In this document: positions 1 to 10,500 of the stretch, in pieces
Layout of the letters: each line of letters begins with the position of its first letter
How positions within the stretch are numbered: the stretch's first letter is position 1
From: Phlebotomus papatasi
Lineage: Eukaryota; Arthropoda; Insecta; Diptera; Psychodidae
DNA: 64,000 nucleotides
Direction: 5' to 3'
Assembly (NCBI RefSeq): GCF_024763615.1
Contig: NC_077222.1
Span: 5,828,001 to 5,892,000 of the forward strand
Made by a program: the position numbers and the translations under genes
The notes under the pieces: generated by a model
Told to the model about the DNA's origin: nothing
The model's input: the letters and a program-made list of their open reading frames with translations, nothing else
Databases searched by the model: none

Positions 1-712
1 TAATAAAAATCGCATTCACTGCAATTACAAAGTTGTTATTAATTCAAAATTGCTTTAGTGAATTAGTAATAGTCTTACTGACATTTCTTTTGAAGATAAA
101 TGTAAATAAACGCAGTAAATGTTAATTGGATTGTTGTAAAAGGGTTAAGAAGATCTATCTATATCGGTGAATAAAATTTTCTTCAAGTAAATTTCTACGT
201 TAATAATAACAGATCTCTTGTAATTCCTCACTAAAATATAGTTAAAACATGTTTGGTGTGAGAGAACATAACCCAAAAATTAAAAAAAAAGAATAATCTG
301 ACTAGTAATTATTTTTAGTTATTATTTATGGCTTTGAGATCAGATTCCACTGGAAAACGATCCAGCTGTCTAAGCAATGAACGATTTTGATGATTTTGAT
401 ACTTTTGATCTTTCTAACCTCTAAAAGGATTTTAACATAACCATAAATTTGTGATAGAAACACAGAGTGATTTTAAATGAAGTGAAGGGTCTTTTACAAC
501 AAAACCACGTGCTTGTTCTTGAAAATATCTTGTAAACCAGGAATAACTTATTTTCGATACAATCGACTGTCGATTCTGAAAAATTTAAATGATAGCAGGA
601 CTTCCTGTAATTGAAATAGATATTTATATACAGTCACATACTTTTAAAAATGACACAATGAATGGCCCAACAATGCATAAAAAGTCGACATTCGCTTAAT
701 CTAACAGATATA

Positions 713-916
713 GAGGCCATTTACACCGCCGCATTGGATTGAGATTGAATTGTCCCAAAATCGGTTTTGGGAACAACTTAGTGAAAATCTAATACGACAG
801 TCTAGATGACCTCAGTGAAATCGTTTAGATTGCGACCTTAGATTAAGACTTAATTATTCGAAATCCGATTTTGGAACAGTTGAATCCCAATCTAATGCGA
901 CGGTGTAAATAGCCTC
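713..916. mobile_element. MITE with GAGGCCATTTACACCG-type ends
   Basis: The left end (GAGGCCATTTACACCGCCG) is the inverted complement of the right end (CGACGGTGTAAATAGCCTC) with few mismatches, and the inverted match continues inward through a TTGAGATTGAATTGTCCC motif. There is no coding capacity. Related copies form a tandem cluster at 49419-49850. Class unknown; the size and TIRs indicate a non-autonomous DNA transposon. Confidence 0.7.
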
Positions 917-1063
917 ATAGATTTATCGATACTATCGATTCGACAGTGTCGAAAAGTTATCATTCCACCCCAGGGTTTTATGTTTAGAACTCGATGACCA
1001 TAGAGAGATTTTATCACACAAAAATAATTAGCTGACATTTTTAAGGTTATGGGAAATAGAAAG

Positions 1064-1544
1064 TAAAATTCCCTCCAGTTGCGTCAGGGTTGGGTATCCT
1101 TTCAGGACAGAAAAACACGTATATTTTTGCCAAAGCTTTCGACGATACAATGCATCTTCGTCAGTGGTGAATATCGTGATAATGTGTCTGAAATTTGTCT
1201 CTTTGAACTCTTCCTCTCCTAATGAGGTTACACCGGTGAAATTCAGGGTTTTTCTGGGAAAAACGTCTCTGGATATTGATCACAGACCAGCTGTGATCGA
1301 TGTCCATTGTTGACTTTTGATCAATGTCCAGAGAGGTTTTTCTCAGCTAAATCCTGAGTTTCCCTGGTGTATACTCTTTAAGAGCGGCGAGGTTCAAAGT
1401 TTAAAGAGACAAATTTCAGAGACATTACCACGATTTTCACCACTGAGGAAGACGCATTGTAGCCTCGAAAGATTTGGCAAAAATATAAGCGTTTTTCTGT
1501 CCTGAAAGGATAAACAACCCTGACGCACCCGGAGGGAGTTTTAT
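1064..1544. mobile_element. Foldback element (~480 bp) flanked by TA
   Basis: Long imperfect inverted repeat. Ends are TAAAATTCCCTCC and GGAGGGAGTTTTATA, and similarity between the arms runs almost to the centre (around 1290). Each arm has a CTGANGA...CGAAAG hairpin module (1115-1165 and 1440-1485). The 62-residue open frame at 1317-1505 is a by-product of the right arm. TA on both sides fits a Tc1/mariner-type MITE. Confidence 0.7.
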
Positions 1545-2246
1545 ATGCCAATTTTTACATCATTTCTCACGTCAGTACAGTAGTTCTACAATTTTTAAGG
1601 TTAGGTTCAAGATAACCTAAAACCCTTTGAATAAATATAATTCAAATATGAATGACGGTTGACGGTACCTATCGAATCTTCTGTTTAGGGGGAATTTGCC
1701 CAGTGTTCGCGGACTCTTGGTACCTAGAGTGGGCAGTGACTATCTTTACAGAACGCTGTTTGTTAAGGGTGTTCGAGCATTCAAGAGCATGCCAAATGAT
1801 AGGCGCTCTTCTGCTACCGCCAGTCGACATTTTTTCGGATAGTAAGCTGAAAATCTTGTCGACATTCTATTTGTCTTTTATAATGATTTATTATCATTAT
1901 AATTTCAAAACGTAAAAATTTGAGGTTATGTGAAAAAATTCTGCGTGGAATCTCTGAATTAGAATTATTTTTTTCTCTGGTATTTTCTCAATATTATCGT
2001 ATTACGTTAACTTTCCTGACAAATTAAATTTATTTAAGAATAAATTATAATGACAAATTCTTTAAACCATTCTTCTGAATTTAGATTAATCGTTCAGATT
2101 TAAGGAACTCTACTGTAAATTCTTGAAGAATTAAAGAAATTAATGAATCAATTCAAATATATAGGAATTATTTTTAAGTTATTGAGGTTAGAATTCAATT
2201 ACAATTGAGAGCTGAAATTTTAAGGTTATGTTCAAGAACCTAGAGG

Positions 2247-2398
2247 AGCAAGAACCGTTTGAAACCGAACAAACGTCAAATGAAAAATGTATGTCAATGG
2301 TCAAAACGCTACCTGCTTTAGATTACATTTTGTCCCATATGCCCGATTAAGAGACAGTCTACTCTACACTGTATCCAGTTTCAAACGGTTTTTGCTCA
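2247..2398. mobile_element. Short inverted-repeat element
   Basis: GAGCAAGAACCGTTTGAAAC at the left pairs with GTTTCAAACGGTTTTTGCTC at the right, about 150 bp apart. Non-coding. A MITE is likely, but target duplications are not clear. Confidence 0.5.
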
Positions 2399-2440
2399 CC
2401 CCTGGTTCAAGATAACCTATTTCTTTTAAATTTTAACTTA

Positions 2441-2763
2441 CAGTGCTCGCTCTCTAATCCAGATCGGCGTAATCCGGACGAGTTCTCGACGGTTACATAT
2501 AAAATAATTTTGAGGTTATGTATTCATGTCTGTTCTCCAATGAAAATTAATTATCTTGTGATGTTTTTGTTTAATAAATGAAGTATAATAGCATAGAATT
2601 CACTAAAAAGAAAAAAAGCTCTAAAAAAGAAAAAAAAGAGCTCAAAAAATCTTGTATTATATTTTCGAGACGTTGAACAAATTCAAAAAAAAATCCAACT
2701 GGATAACGAATCGGACATCTGTCATATTGTCTCTCAATCATCCGGATTACAAAGCGGGCACTG
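2441..2763. mobile_element. Tc1/mariner-type MITE (CAGTGCTCGCT ends)
   Basis: CAGTGCTCGCTCTCTAATCC at the left matches the inverted right end GGATTACAAAGCGGGCACTG with a few mismatches. TA lies outside each end (2439-2440 and 2764-2765). CAGT ends with a TA target are typical of Tc1-like elements. No coding sequence. Confidence 0.6.
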
Positions 2764-2783
2764 TACTTATATTAATAAGACAG

Positions 2784-3004
2784 TAGGGGAGACCGGGGTA
2801 GAATTAGCCACCAAATGATATTTTTAATTGCGTATAATTTATACAAAAAATGTTTGTATGAAGCTGATAAATATTTCAATGAATTGAAAAGGAAGTATAT
2901 ATTTAGAATAAAATAGTGGTTTCCTCAATATTCCTTCGAACGCAAATTATAAGATACCACTACCTCATACTTTACATGGCTAATTCTACCCCGGTCTCCC
3001 CTAA
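2784..3004. mobile_element. TAGGG-type MITE (GGGGAGACCGGGGTAG ends)
   Basis: Ends TAGGGGAGACCGGGGTAGAA and TTCTACCCCGGTCTCCCCTA are near-perfect inverted repeats that include the TA. About 220 bp, non-coding. A fragment of the same family ends near 40675. One of thirteen elements here that share the TAGGG end pattern. Confidence 0.8.
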
Positions 3005-3630
3005 TGCCAAGAAGGGAATGAAAATTAACTTTTTCAGGTTATGCAATTTTGAGGTTATTTTTATTTACAAAATAACCTCTTAACGGTTTTTAAAAAAAAT
3101 CTTCCCTTATGGGTAAAATACGATTTCTTTAATGAGCATTTGAAAATAGAATGTTTGATCAAAGGATTAATTTAGAAGTAGACAAAAGTGCGTGACACGG
3201 CAGCTGCTTTGCATTTCTAGACAGATTTTGAAGTGTCTAAAAATGGTACAAAAACAATAAAGCACGAAATAGTGTGGCTTTGAGTGAAAGCACATGAGCA
3301 AGAGGAAACGCTCCCGTCTAAACTATCAACTGTATTAAGTGATTTTCAATTGAATTTGTGCTTTTTGGTGTTATTTGTGCATTAATAGAGATGGTATAGG
3401 GATTGTTAAATAAATATTCTAAGCAAAATATAGCAAATGTTCTTTCCCATTGAATGCAAGTTTAATTGTTGGGAAATTAAGTGGTTAATTGCTAAAAGTA
3501 GAGCAATATTGTATGCAATAGGAAATAGTGTATTTGCTTTTATTAATAGATATCTCTGTTGCAATAAGTTGCATAGACACAAGAAATGAATCTAAAAATA
3601 ATACCTTTAAAATTTATTATTTTTTTGCAG

Positions 3631-6600
3631 GTACACTTTGCAAAACTCAGTCCAACAGAATCACCAATGTCAGACCAACCGAGTTTTACGCTGGAGAAAG
3701 GTAAGATTAGAAAAAAATGATGTGTAATATAGTTGAAAATTTTTGAGAGGGTGAAGAGTCTCTTTTGGCATCCTATAAATAGATTGCGTAAAATCACCTT
3801 TCCTGCCACACAATTTATCCAATTGATTGCACACGAGAAATGGAAGCTCCGTGATATTTGCATATAATGTGCTCATTCACTCATCAAACATAATATTCTC
3901 TAATAATACTCTTCTTCCCCATTTTCTCATTCAATTGCCTTTTGGTGTACCACAAGAGGAAATTTCACTAACTTCATCTCTCTTTTTTTTCTTCTCTGTT
4001 CACTTTTTTTTCCGCGCTCTTTAAGGCACTGCCGGAGATGAGATGCTGCGCGTGGTTCAAGATACGCTGATTTTCAATAAGACAGGCAACGACTATTCGG
4101 GTTCTGTGGAGATTATCAATATAGATCTGAAGCCAATAACGTACAAAGTTAAAACAACAGCACCTGACAAATTTAGGGTGCGACCTAGTTCTGGAGTCCT
4201 GGCTCCAGGCTCTTCAACTACAGTCAATGTGGTTCTTGTGCCAGGATGTCAATTGACAACGCTGTCCAGGGAGAAATTTCTGGTGATGTGTATGGCACTG
4301 GGAGCAGATAAGCAGACGAATTCTCAAGATATTGCAGAACTTTGGAAGGTAAGAACTTGGTCAAATTTTTCTTTTCGTTTTTGGACTTTTGGCTTGAGGA
4401 AGGGCATCGAATTACGCTAAAAGTGTCATATTTGATATAAGAGTCAGCTATTTTCAGCATTATTTATTGATTTCTCCAGCTTAATGGGTGGATATACTTG
4501 GCAAGAAAATGTTGAATGCATATTCAGTAATATTTTTCAAGTTAAACATTTACCGGGGACTATCTCTGATTTTATTTTTATTTTAGTTTTTTTTAGAATC
4601 AAAAATAGTAAAATATTCATAGGAAAAAAGATTTCTGATCAATTTTGAGTTATCTGCTGTCTAAATAAAAAAATGTTAGCGACCACAGTGAAGTAATTTT
4701 CCGACCATTTTGATTTTTTTAGCAATCAATATGGCGGACTAACGATAAATTCTATCCCAAGGGTCCTAGACAGACTTACGACTTAACCCTTTAAGGATAA
4801 GAAGGTCAAAAATCAAGGGTCAGACAAAATAATTTTTCCTAACTTTTTAGAGCAAAATACAGTTTTACAAGGCCGTTGGAAAAATTTCATTTTTGCGTGA
4901 CTGGTGTCCCAATCGTTCTTAAAGGGTTAAGGGGTTATATCCAGGAAAACGCCTAAAATTAGTGGTTCTTTTTTGTGATTTTTTTTGTGACCAAGCTAAT
5001 CAATTGATCAATATGAAATTTTCAGGGTATTACATACACTGAGAAAAAAAGGGGATGCGATTAACTTTTTTTCCTCATAACTTTAACACTTTTTAGGTCT
5101 AAATATATCAACATTTTTTAATGTTAATTTTACACCTTTTGAGGGTAAAATCAACATGAAAAAAGGGTAACTTTTACCCCCAATACACCTAAAATGGGTA
5201 ATATTTACACACTGAGAGAAATCCGAAAGAGTTAAAATAACATTCCGGAAATGTTTATTTTACCCTGCAGTGTTGATGCGAAATCGGTGTACATATTATC
5301 CCTTTTAGGTTATTAGGGGTTAAAGTTACCCTTTTTCATGTTAATTTTACCCTTAAAAAAGATGTAAAATTAACATTAAGAAATGTTAATATTATATATT
5401 TTTACACCTAAAAAGTGTTAAAATTATGAGGAAAAAAAGTTAAATGCACCCCAGTTTTTTTTTCTGAGTGAACCGATTTTGGATCAAAACTGCAGGGTAA
5501 AATTAACATTTCCGGAATGTTATTTTAACTTTTTTCTGATTTCTCTCAGTGTATGTTTTGAGGAATACAAAGATGTTTTTTATTTCAATTTTGAATACAA
5601 AATAGCGGCACAGCCGTAAGTGGACTTAGAACAAATTCTTATTTTTTTGAGGCGCTCCGCGGCGAGCAGTAGAATTGGAGTAATTTTCATCCGATTGACT
5701 TGAAATTTTCAGGGCAGCTGCTTAGATAGATTCTCTAAAAATATCTTTGTATTCTTCAAAACACATGTAATAACTCTTGAAAATTTCATATCGATCGATT
5801 GATTAGCTAGGTCACAAAAAAAATCAGCAAAAAAAAACACAAATTTTACGCGTTCTCCTGGATATAACCCCTTAAGCCAACTGATGGCTTAACGTAATTA
5901 TATTCAAAACGATAAAAAAAATAATCTGACTAAATTGCCATCAGTTTTCCACTAACTAAGCCTTTTCTCGGTTAAGCCGAGAGACGGATTAGTCAGAAAG
6001 TGATGGAAATGTACTCTGATTATTAATTTGATTAAAACCTTAATTAACAATGTGAGGTTAGGTGGAACATAACCTTCAATATTTTATTCATCATTTTAAT
6101 GAGACAAATTACAAAATTCTCAATAAGCAATTATTTTCGCAAACTTTCCCATGAAAGACAAATAGAACGATTAGAAATATAATTCAGGATATTTTAATTA
6201 CCTTAATGTCTTCTTTTTTATTCCAATCGATCGGATTCTAACCTTAAAACTTTTTAATTTATCGGTTAAGATTATAAAGTTTTCAAATTTGAGAAGCCGC
6301 GCGATCATAATTTTTTTTTAAATGCGTCTTCCTTAAAATAACTTATTTTCAGTTTTATACATCTATGATAATACGACTATACATAACAAATTGTCTTGTT
6401 CCCACAATAAAAAAAAATATTTTGACATTGTTTTTGGATGAAAATCGATTTTTTCCCTTTAATTTGAATCTTTGAAAATTATGAAACATCACTCTATTAA
6501 GAAATAATTATTTACTTATTTTTTACTTAATATAGAAGACGATTTAAAAATTTATAGTTTAAATGTAAATGTTGTAAATTTATAGGTTATTTAGAGCAAT

Positions 6601-9600
6601 TTTCGTCAAAAAAATGCTGTCTTGAACGAAATCGTCTGCACTTCAAAAGTCATTCTAAATATTTATAAAGTTTTCCAACACTTATTTTCTAGATATTTGC
6701 AACAGTTTTTTGCAAAGTGAAGTTCATTTATTCGTCTCTAAAGATTTTCCAAATTTTCCAAATTCTCCAAATGCTTGCTAGCAGCGCTTTAGTTAAATTG
6801 TTTTCATTATTTGTACAGACAAGATGGACTAGATAAAACAAATTGTACCCATTACAAAAAGTCTTTAAGCTGAATGGTTATGAGATTGCAATTACAAATT
6901 ATAAATCTAAAGTAATTACAGTAAGAAACTTTTAGAGACGAGTCTTATTAATATGAGTCCTGAGTATAATGGTTATTTGCAAAGATCCTGGAAATGCCTC
7001 TATAGGCATTCAAGGACCCGAAAAATCAATTAGTGAATCTTAATACCTCATAGCTGAAATTAAACCAAAATGATTTTTTCATTATTATTGTTAATTGCCT
7101 TGTGAGTTAGTACAGTTCGTAAAACTCTTTTAACCCTCATCCACTGAGAGAAATCCTAAAAAGTTAAAATAACATTCCGGTAATGTTAATTTTACCCTGC
7201 AGTATTGATCCGAAATCGGTGTAAATATTATGCTTTTTAGGTGTATTAGGGGTTGAAGTTACCCTTTTCATGTTAATTTTACCCTTAAAAAGGTGTAAAA
7301 TTAACATTAAAAAATGTTGATATATTTTTACACCTAAAAAGTGTTAAAGTTCTGAGGAAAAAAAGTTAATCGCACCCTTTTTTTCTCAGTGTCTGAATTT
7401 AGGTATTATTAATTTTTATTTAATTTTTTTATATATATATATTTTGAGTGAGAAATGCATTAGCCCCTTCAGAAATGTATAATTTTTTTTAAACATAATT
7501 AAATGAGAGCGTTAAGACGGCGGTGGACTATTTATTTATTAAAGAAGATTTAGGATCAAAGTTTTGCTTTTCATGCTTTTTGTAAGCCCAAAAATTTTGA
7601 AGTATGTGTTTTTGATTCGTATTTCTTGAATTTGTTCTTATTTAAGTATTCGGTTTTTTTTTACAATTTCTAATATATAATAAAAAAAAGAAAAACAAAA
7701 ATGTAATATACGGTTATTGCACAAAATGTAGTTTTGAAAAGAGTATAAGAAATTCAAATGGATGAGTTTTAGGTGATCTGGAAATTATCAGAAATTAAAT
7801 TACTTAATGGTTTCTTTAAAACTTAAGGATTAATAAATAAGGATTAAGCTCTCTTATTTCATTACAAGCGAAGTTTTTGGGATATTTTAATTTAGAATAG
7901 TATTTATTATTTGGTCAAGAACTTTTTTATAGGACTTTAGGATCATAAAATTCTTAATTCACGGCATGAACCGCGTAATGGCGTTATTTCAATGAAAAAT
8001 GAAAAGGGGAATTTTTTCTCCTGAACATTTTTTATATTTTGAACTTTACTGTCTCAAGTGCTTCTGCATAATCATGTTTATTTTTGCGTTGGTCCCTGTC
8101 ACGACTGTTTGATGGTTTGATTTGGAATACGACAATAACTGAGGAAAATAGTCGAGGCAGGAACCAAAGAAAAGTCGATAATGAAGAAAAACACTTGAGA
8201 ACAGTATGTGCTAAAAAATGTTCAAGAGGAAGATTTCACCTTTTTATTATAGCACCATAATAAAGCTCATTGATTTTTTTGGAATAATGGTGCTATTCTA
8301 ATGAAAAATGAATATGTTTTTTTAGCTTTTTACTATTCGCAAGTGCTACTGAACTATCGACTCTTCTTTGTTTTGGTTCCTGTCTCGACTGTTTTCTCCA
8401 ATCCTCGCCGTGTTCTCAAACACCACCAAATGCACCAAATAGTCGTGACAGAAACCAATTCAAAGGAAAGTCGGTAATGTAGAAGCACTGATGAACAGTA
8501 AAAAGCTAAATAAAGATGTTCATATTTTAATTGGAATAACAGCATTATTCCAGAAAAGAAATTCTATGAGCTTCATTATGGTGCAATAACAAATAAAACG
8601 GCGAAATATTCCTCTTGGACATTTTTTAGCCCATAACTGTTCTCAAATGCATCTGCACTATCGACTTTTCTTTGTGTTGGCTCCTGTCTCGACTATTTAC
8701 TCCAGTTCTCGCCGTGTTCTAAAACACCACCAAATGCACCAAATAGTCGTGATAGAAACCAATTCAAAGGAAAGTCGGTAATGTAGAAGTACTGGTGAAC
8801 AGTAAATTGCTAAAAAAAACTTGTTCATTTTTAATTGGAACAACAGCATGATTTAAGTCAAGAACTCTTTCGTATTCACACGTAATTGCTAGATAGAAAT
8901 TTTGGTGATCGCATGATTTTGAAAGGAGTTTTGATATTATTCCAATGAAAAGTGAACTTTTACATTTAACACGATCTCAAGTGCTTCTACATACTTGACT
9001 TTTCTTTGTGTTGGTTCATGCCTCGACTGTTTGATGATTTTAGAACACGGCAAAGACTGAGGGAAACAGTAAAGACAGGAACCAAAACAAGAATAATCGA
9101 TAATGCAGAAAGACCTCAGAGAAGTAAAGTGATAAAAAATGTTCAGGAGAAAGATTTTCTCTTTTCAGTTTCCATGGAAGAATAGCATCATGTCATTATG
9201 TGGAATTCTTCTCAAAATTTTAAGAATATTGTTAAGAATATTATGCGATTCGTTTCTTATTACCAACCAATATCAATTAAGAAATATGTTTTAATAGGAG
9301 TCATGGTGAAATTCTAATGATTTTATTTTAAAGACCTTGCTGTTTGTAAATGCTTCTACACAATCGACTTTTCTTTTGTGTTATATCATGTCTTGACTGT
9401 TTGTTGATTTTAGAACACGACAAGGACTAGGAAAAATAGTCGAGGCAGGAATCAACACAAAAAAGTCGGTAATGCAGAGACACTTGAGAACAGTAAAGTG
9501 CTAAAAGAAAACATGTTAATTTTTCATTGGAATAACACCATCCTTCTCTGCAATTCGTTATTCATTATTAACTATATAATTATAATTAAATAAAATTAAA

Positions 9601-9962
9601 TAATAAATGTTTTTTTTTTTATTTTGCAGAATACTCCATCGCACAGTCACTTGGTGGAACAGCACAAATTGAAGTGCCTCCTACCTGGAATCGCCCACAC
9701 CTCTGAAGCATCTTTCAAGAATGGCAATGCCTTCAGCGGCAGCTCTGGTAGCGATAGCGATCGACAGATCAGTCACCTGGTGCAGACGGTGCACGAGCTC
9801 AATGATACTGTAGCTCGATTGGATTCTCGGCTGAAGAAGAACCAGACACTCTTCTTCCTGGCTCTTCTGGCCATTGTGTCTCTCTGCGTAGCTACTCTGT
9901 ACATTGTCAAGGGGAGTGTGGACAGCCAGGGCATGGGATATTGCGTAAAGAGGGATGATTAA
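3631..9962 (+). CDS. MSP-domain, tail-anchored VAP/MOSPD-like protein
   Basis: Three exons, 3631-3700, 4026-4348 and 9630-9962, joined in frame by consensus sites (ttttttgcag before 3631, gtaaga at 3701, gtaaga at 4349, attttgcag before 9630). Counting from Met at 3667, the product is 229 residues. It has an MSP domain (about 18-118) with the hallmark run KVKTTAPDKFRVRP, which in VAP and MOSPD2 forms the pocket for FFAT peptides. A Ser/Gly/Asp-rich linker follows, then a heptad-like coiled coil (about 166-189) and one hydrophobic span (about 192-212, LFFLALLAIVSLCVATLYIV) near the C-terminus. This is VAP architecture: an ER tail-anchored tether at membrane contacts. The sequence looks closest to the C-terminal half of MOSPD2-like proteins, which start with a CRAL-TRIO domain. 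The frame is open upstream of the Met in the first exon, so more 5' exons may be missing. Confidence 0.85.
4026..4348 (+). CDS. MSP-domain exon
   Basis: Encodes nearly the whole MSP domain, from GDEMLRVVQD to DIAELWK. The phase-1 junction with the preceding exon creates a Gly codon (g|gc), and the exon ends on a complete Lys codon. The acceptor follows a long pyrimidine tract at 3980-4025. Confidence 0.9.
4787..4926. mobile_element. TTAA-flanked MITE (CCCTTTAAG ends)
   Basis: CCCTTTAAGGA at the left and TCTTAAAGGG at the right are inverted, and TTAA lies on each side (4783-4786 and 4927-4930). A TTAA target is the mark of piggyBac-type transposition. It shares the right TTAA with the next element. 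Confidence 0.65.
5037..5551 (+). mobile_element. CACTGAGA MITE, copy A, split by copy B
   Basis: Begins CACTGAGAAAA and ends TTCTCTCAGTG, flanked by TA on both sides (5035-5036 and 5552-5553). Its sequence breaks at 5209 and resumes at 5471, where copy B sits in the opposite orientation. Removing B restores about 252 bp that match the intact copy at 63535-63790. Confidence 0.85.
5210..5470 (-). mobile_element. CACTGAGA MITE, copy B, nested in copy A
   Basis: A full 261-bp copy, inverted relative to A, inserted in the TTTACACCGATTT site of A. The flanks CA (5208-5209) and AA (5471-5472, presumably mutated from CA) fit a 2-bp target duplication. Confidence 0.85.
7142..7391 (-). mobile_element. 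CACTGAGA MITE, copy C
   Basis: A 250-bp copy in the same orientation as B, flanked by TC on both sides (7140-7141 and 7392-7393), again a 2-bp duplication. Non-coding. The inner part has several inverted GTTAATTTTACCC and AACATTAAAAAATG motifs, so the whole unit can fold as one hairpin. Confidence 0.85.
7980..9542. repeat. Array of five related ~200-280-bp hairpin units
   Basis: Units lie at about 7980-8256, 8286-8551, 8575-8853, 8932-9199 and 9303-9542. Each has an outer inverted repeat (TTCCAATGAAAAATGAA against TTTTCATTGGAATAA) and an inner one in which CTCAAGTGCTTCTGCA...TCGACTTTTCTTTG pairs with CAAAGAAAAGTCG...TGCAGAAGCACTTGAG, and CTGTCTCGACT pairs with AGTCGAGGCAG. Units 2 and 3 share a different loop from the others (ACACCACCAAATGCACC). 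The array sits in an intron transcribed with the MSP gene, so the RNA could form a chain of hairpins. No coding capacity. Confidence 0.8.
9630..9962 (+). CDS. Terminal exon: linker, coiled coil and tail anchor
   Basis: 110 codons plus TAA at 9960-9962, entered in phase 0 after attttgcag. Codon content and GC are clearly higher than in the surrounding intron and intergenic DNA. It holds the coiled coil and the single C-terminal membrane span of the MSP protein, followed by a polar tail ending KRDD. Confidence 0.9.
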   Translation, partial: NTPSHSHLVEQHKLKCLLPGIAHTSEASFKNGNAFSGSSGSDSDRQISHLVQTVHELNDTVARLDSRLKKNQTLFFLALLAIVSLCVATLYIVKGSVDSQGMGYCVKRDD

Positions 9963-10158
9963 ATAAGAAATTTGGACAAAGTTTCTTCCCTGTTGTGATC
10001 AGGCTTTCATTCGGACGGGATACTCATCTTACCTGCCTCCACGGTTTAACTCTAAAATCCACTTGTAGTGTGACTATGGCAGAATACCTTCAAATTCCTC
10101 AAATCTGTTACGTGGATACAGTATTTTGTACATTATTTAATGATTGTGATTTTCAATC

Positions 10159-10164
10159 AATAAA
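10159..10164 (+). terminator. Poly(A) signal of the MSP gene
   Basis: AATAAA about 200 bp after the stop codon at 9960-9962 and before the Morgana start. It is the first canonical signal on this strand. Confidence 0.6.
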
Positions 10165-10500
10165 AATTTCCGCGGAATTTTTGGGTTTTTTTGGCGGGAA
10201 AGATGATGACGCCTCTGGTGGGAATTTGCAGAAACGACGTCGAAAAATGGAGGCATGCATTTTTCATAAACAAAACAGCAAGGGATTTTGTACAGAATTA
10301 TTTTTCTCAGCTTTTTTGCTGGAGATTTTGAGGAAATTTTGCTGAATATAGCTGAAAAGTGTAGGGGAGAAATTGATAGTGTAGAATACAGTGAAAAACC
10401 CGTGGAGAAAGTTTTAAAAGGCGTGGAAAACAGTTGATTTTCACAGTGTAAAAAATTGTACAGCTGCAAAAGTTTTTTGGTAATTTTCTCTGGAAAAAAC

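Larger units (their letters stand above)
1..3630. other. Non-coding region upstream of the MSP-domain gene
   Basis: AT-rich DNA with no exon I can support. The open frames at 1317-1505 and 1652-1915 have no recognisable domain, and the first lies inside a foldback element. The stretch holds five short inverted-repeat elements, listed separately, and several copies of the 10-mer TGAGGTTATG. The 3180-3420 part is less repetitive and could contain a 5' exon or promoter of the MSP gene, but no splice donor or promoter motif is convincing. Exons for a CRAL-TRIO domain, expected if this is a full MOSPD2-type gene, were looked for and not found. Confidence 0.5.
4931..5871. mobile_element. TTAA-flanked foldback element, interrupted
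   Basis: Ends GGGGTTATATCCAGGA and TCCTGGATATAACCCC are inverted and flanked by TTAA (4927-4930 and 5872-5875). The inverted similarity runs inward to about 5035 and from about 5735. A CACTGAGA MITE has inserted at 5037-5551. Without it the element is about 425 bp and non-coding. Confidence 0.75.
4349..9629 (+). other. 5.3-kb intron of the MSP gene, filled with repeats
   Basis: No exon is visible inside. It carries two abutting TTAA-flanked elements (4787-4926 and 4931-5871), the latter with two nested CACTGAGA MITEs, a third CACTGAGA MITE (7142-7391), a LINE-type 3' motif (about 7508) and a five-unit hairpin array (7980-9542). The remainder (5880-7140 and 7400-7980) is AT-rich with nothing recognisable. 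Confidence 0.7.
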
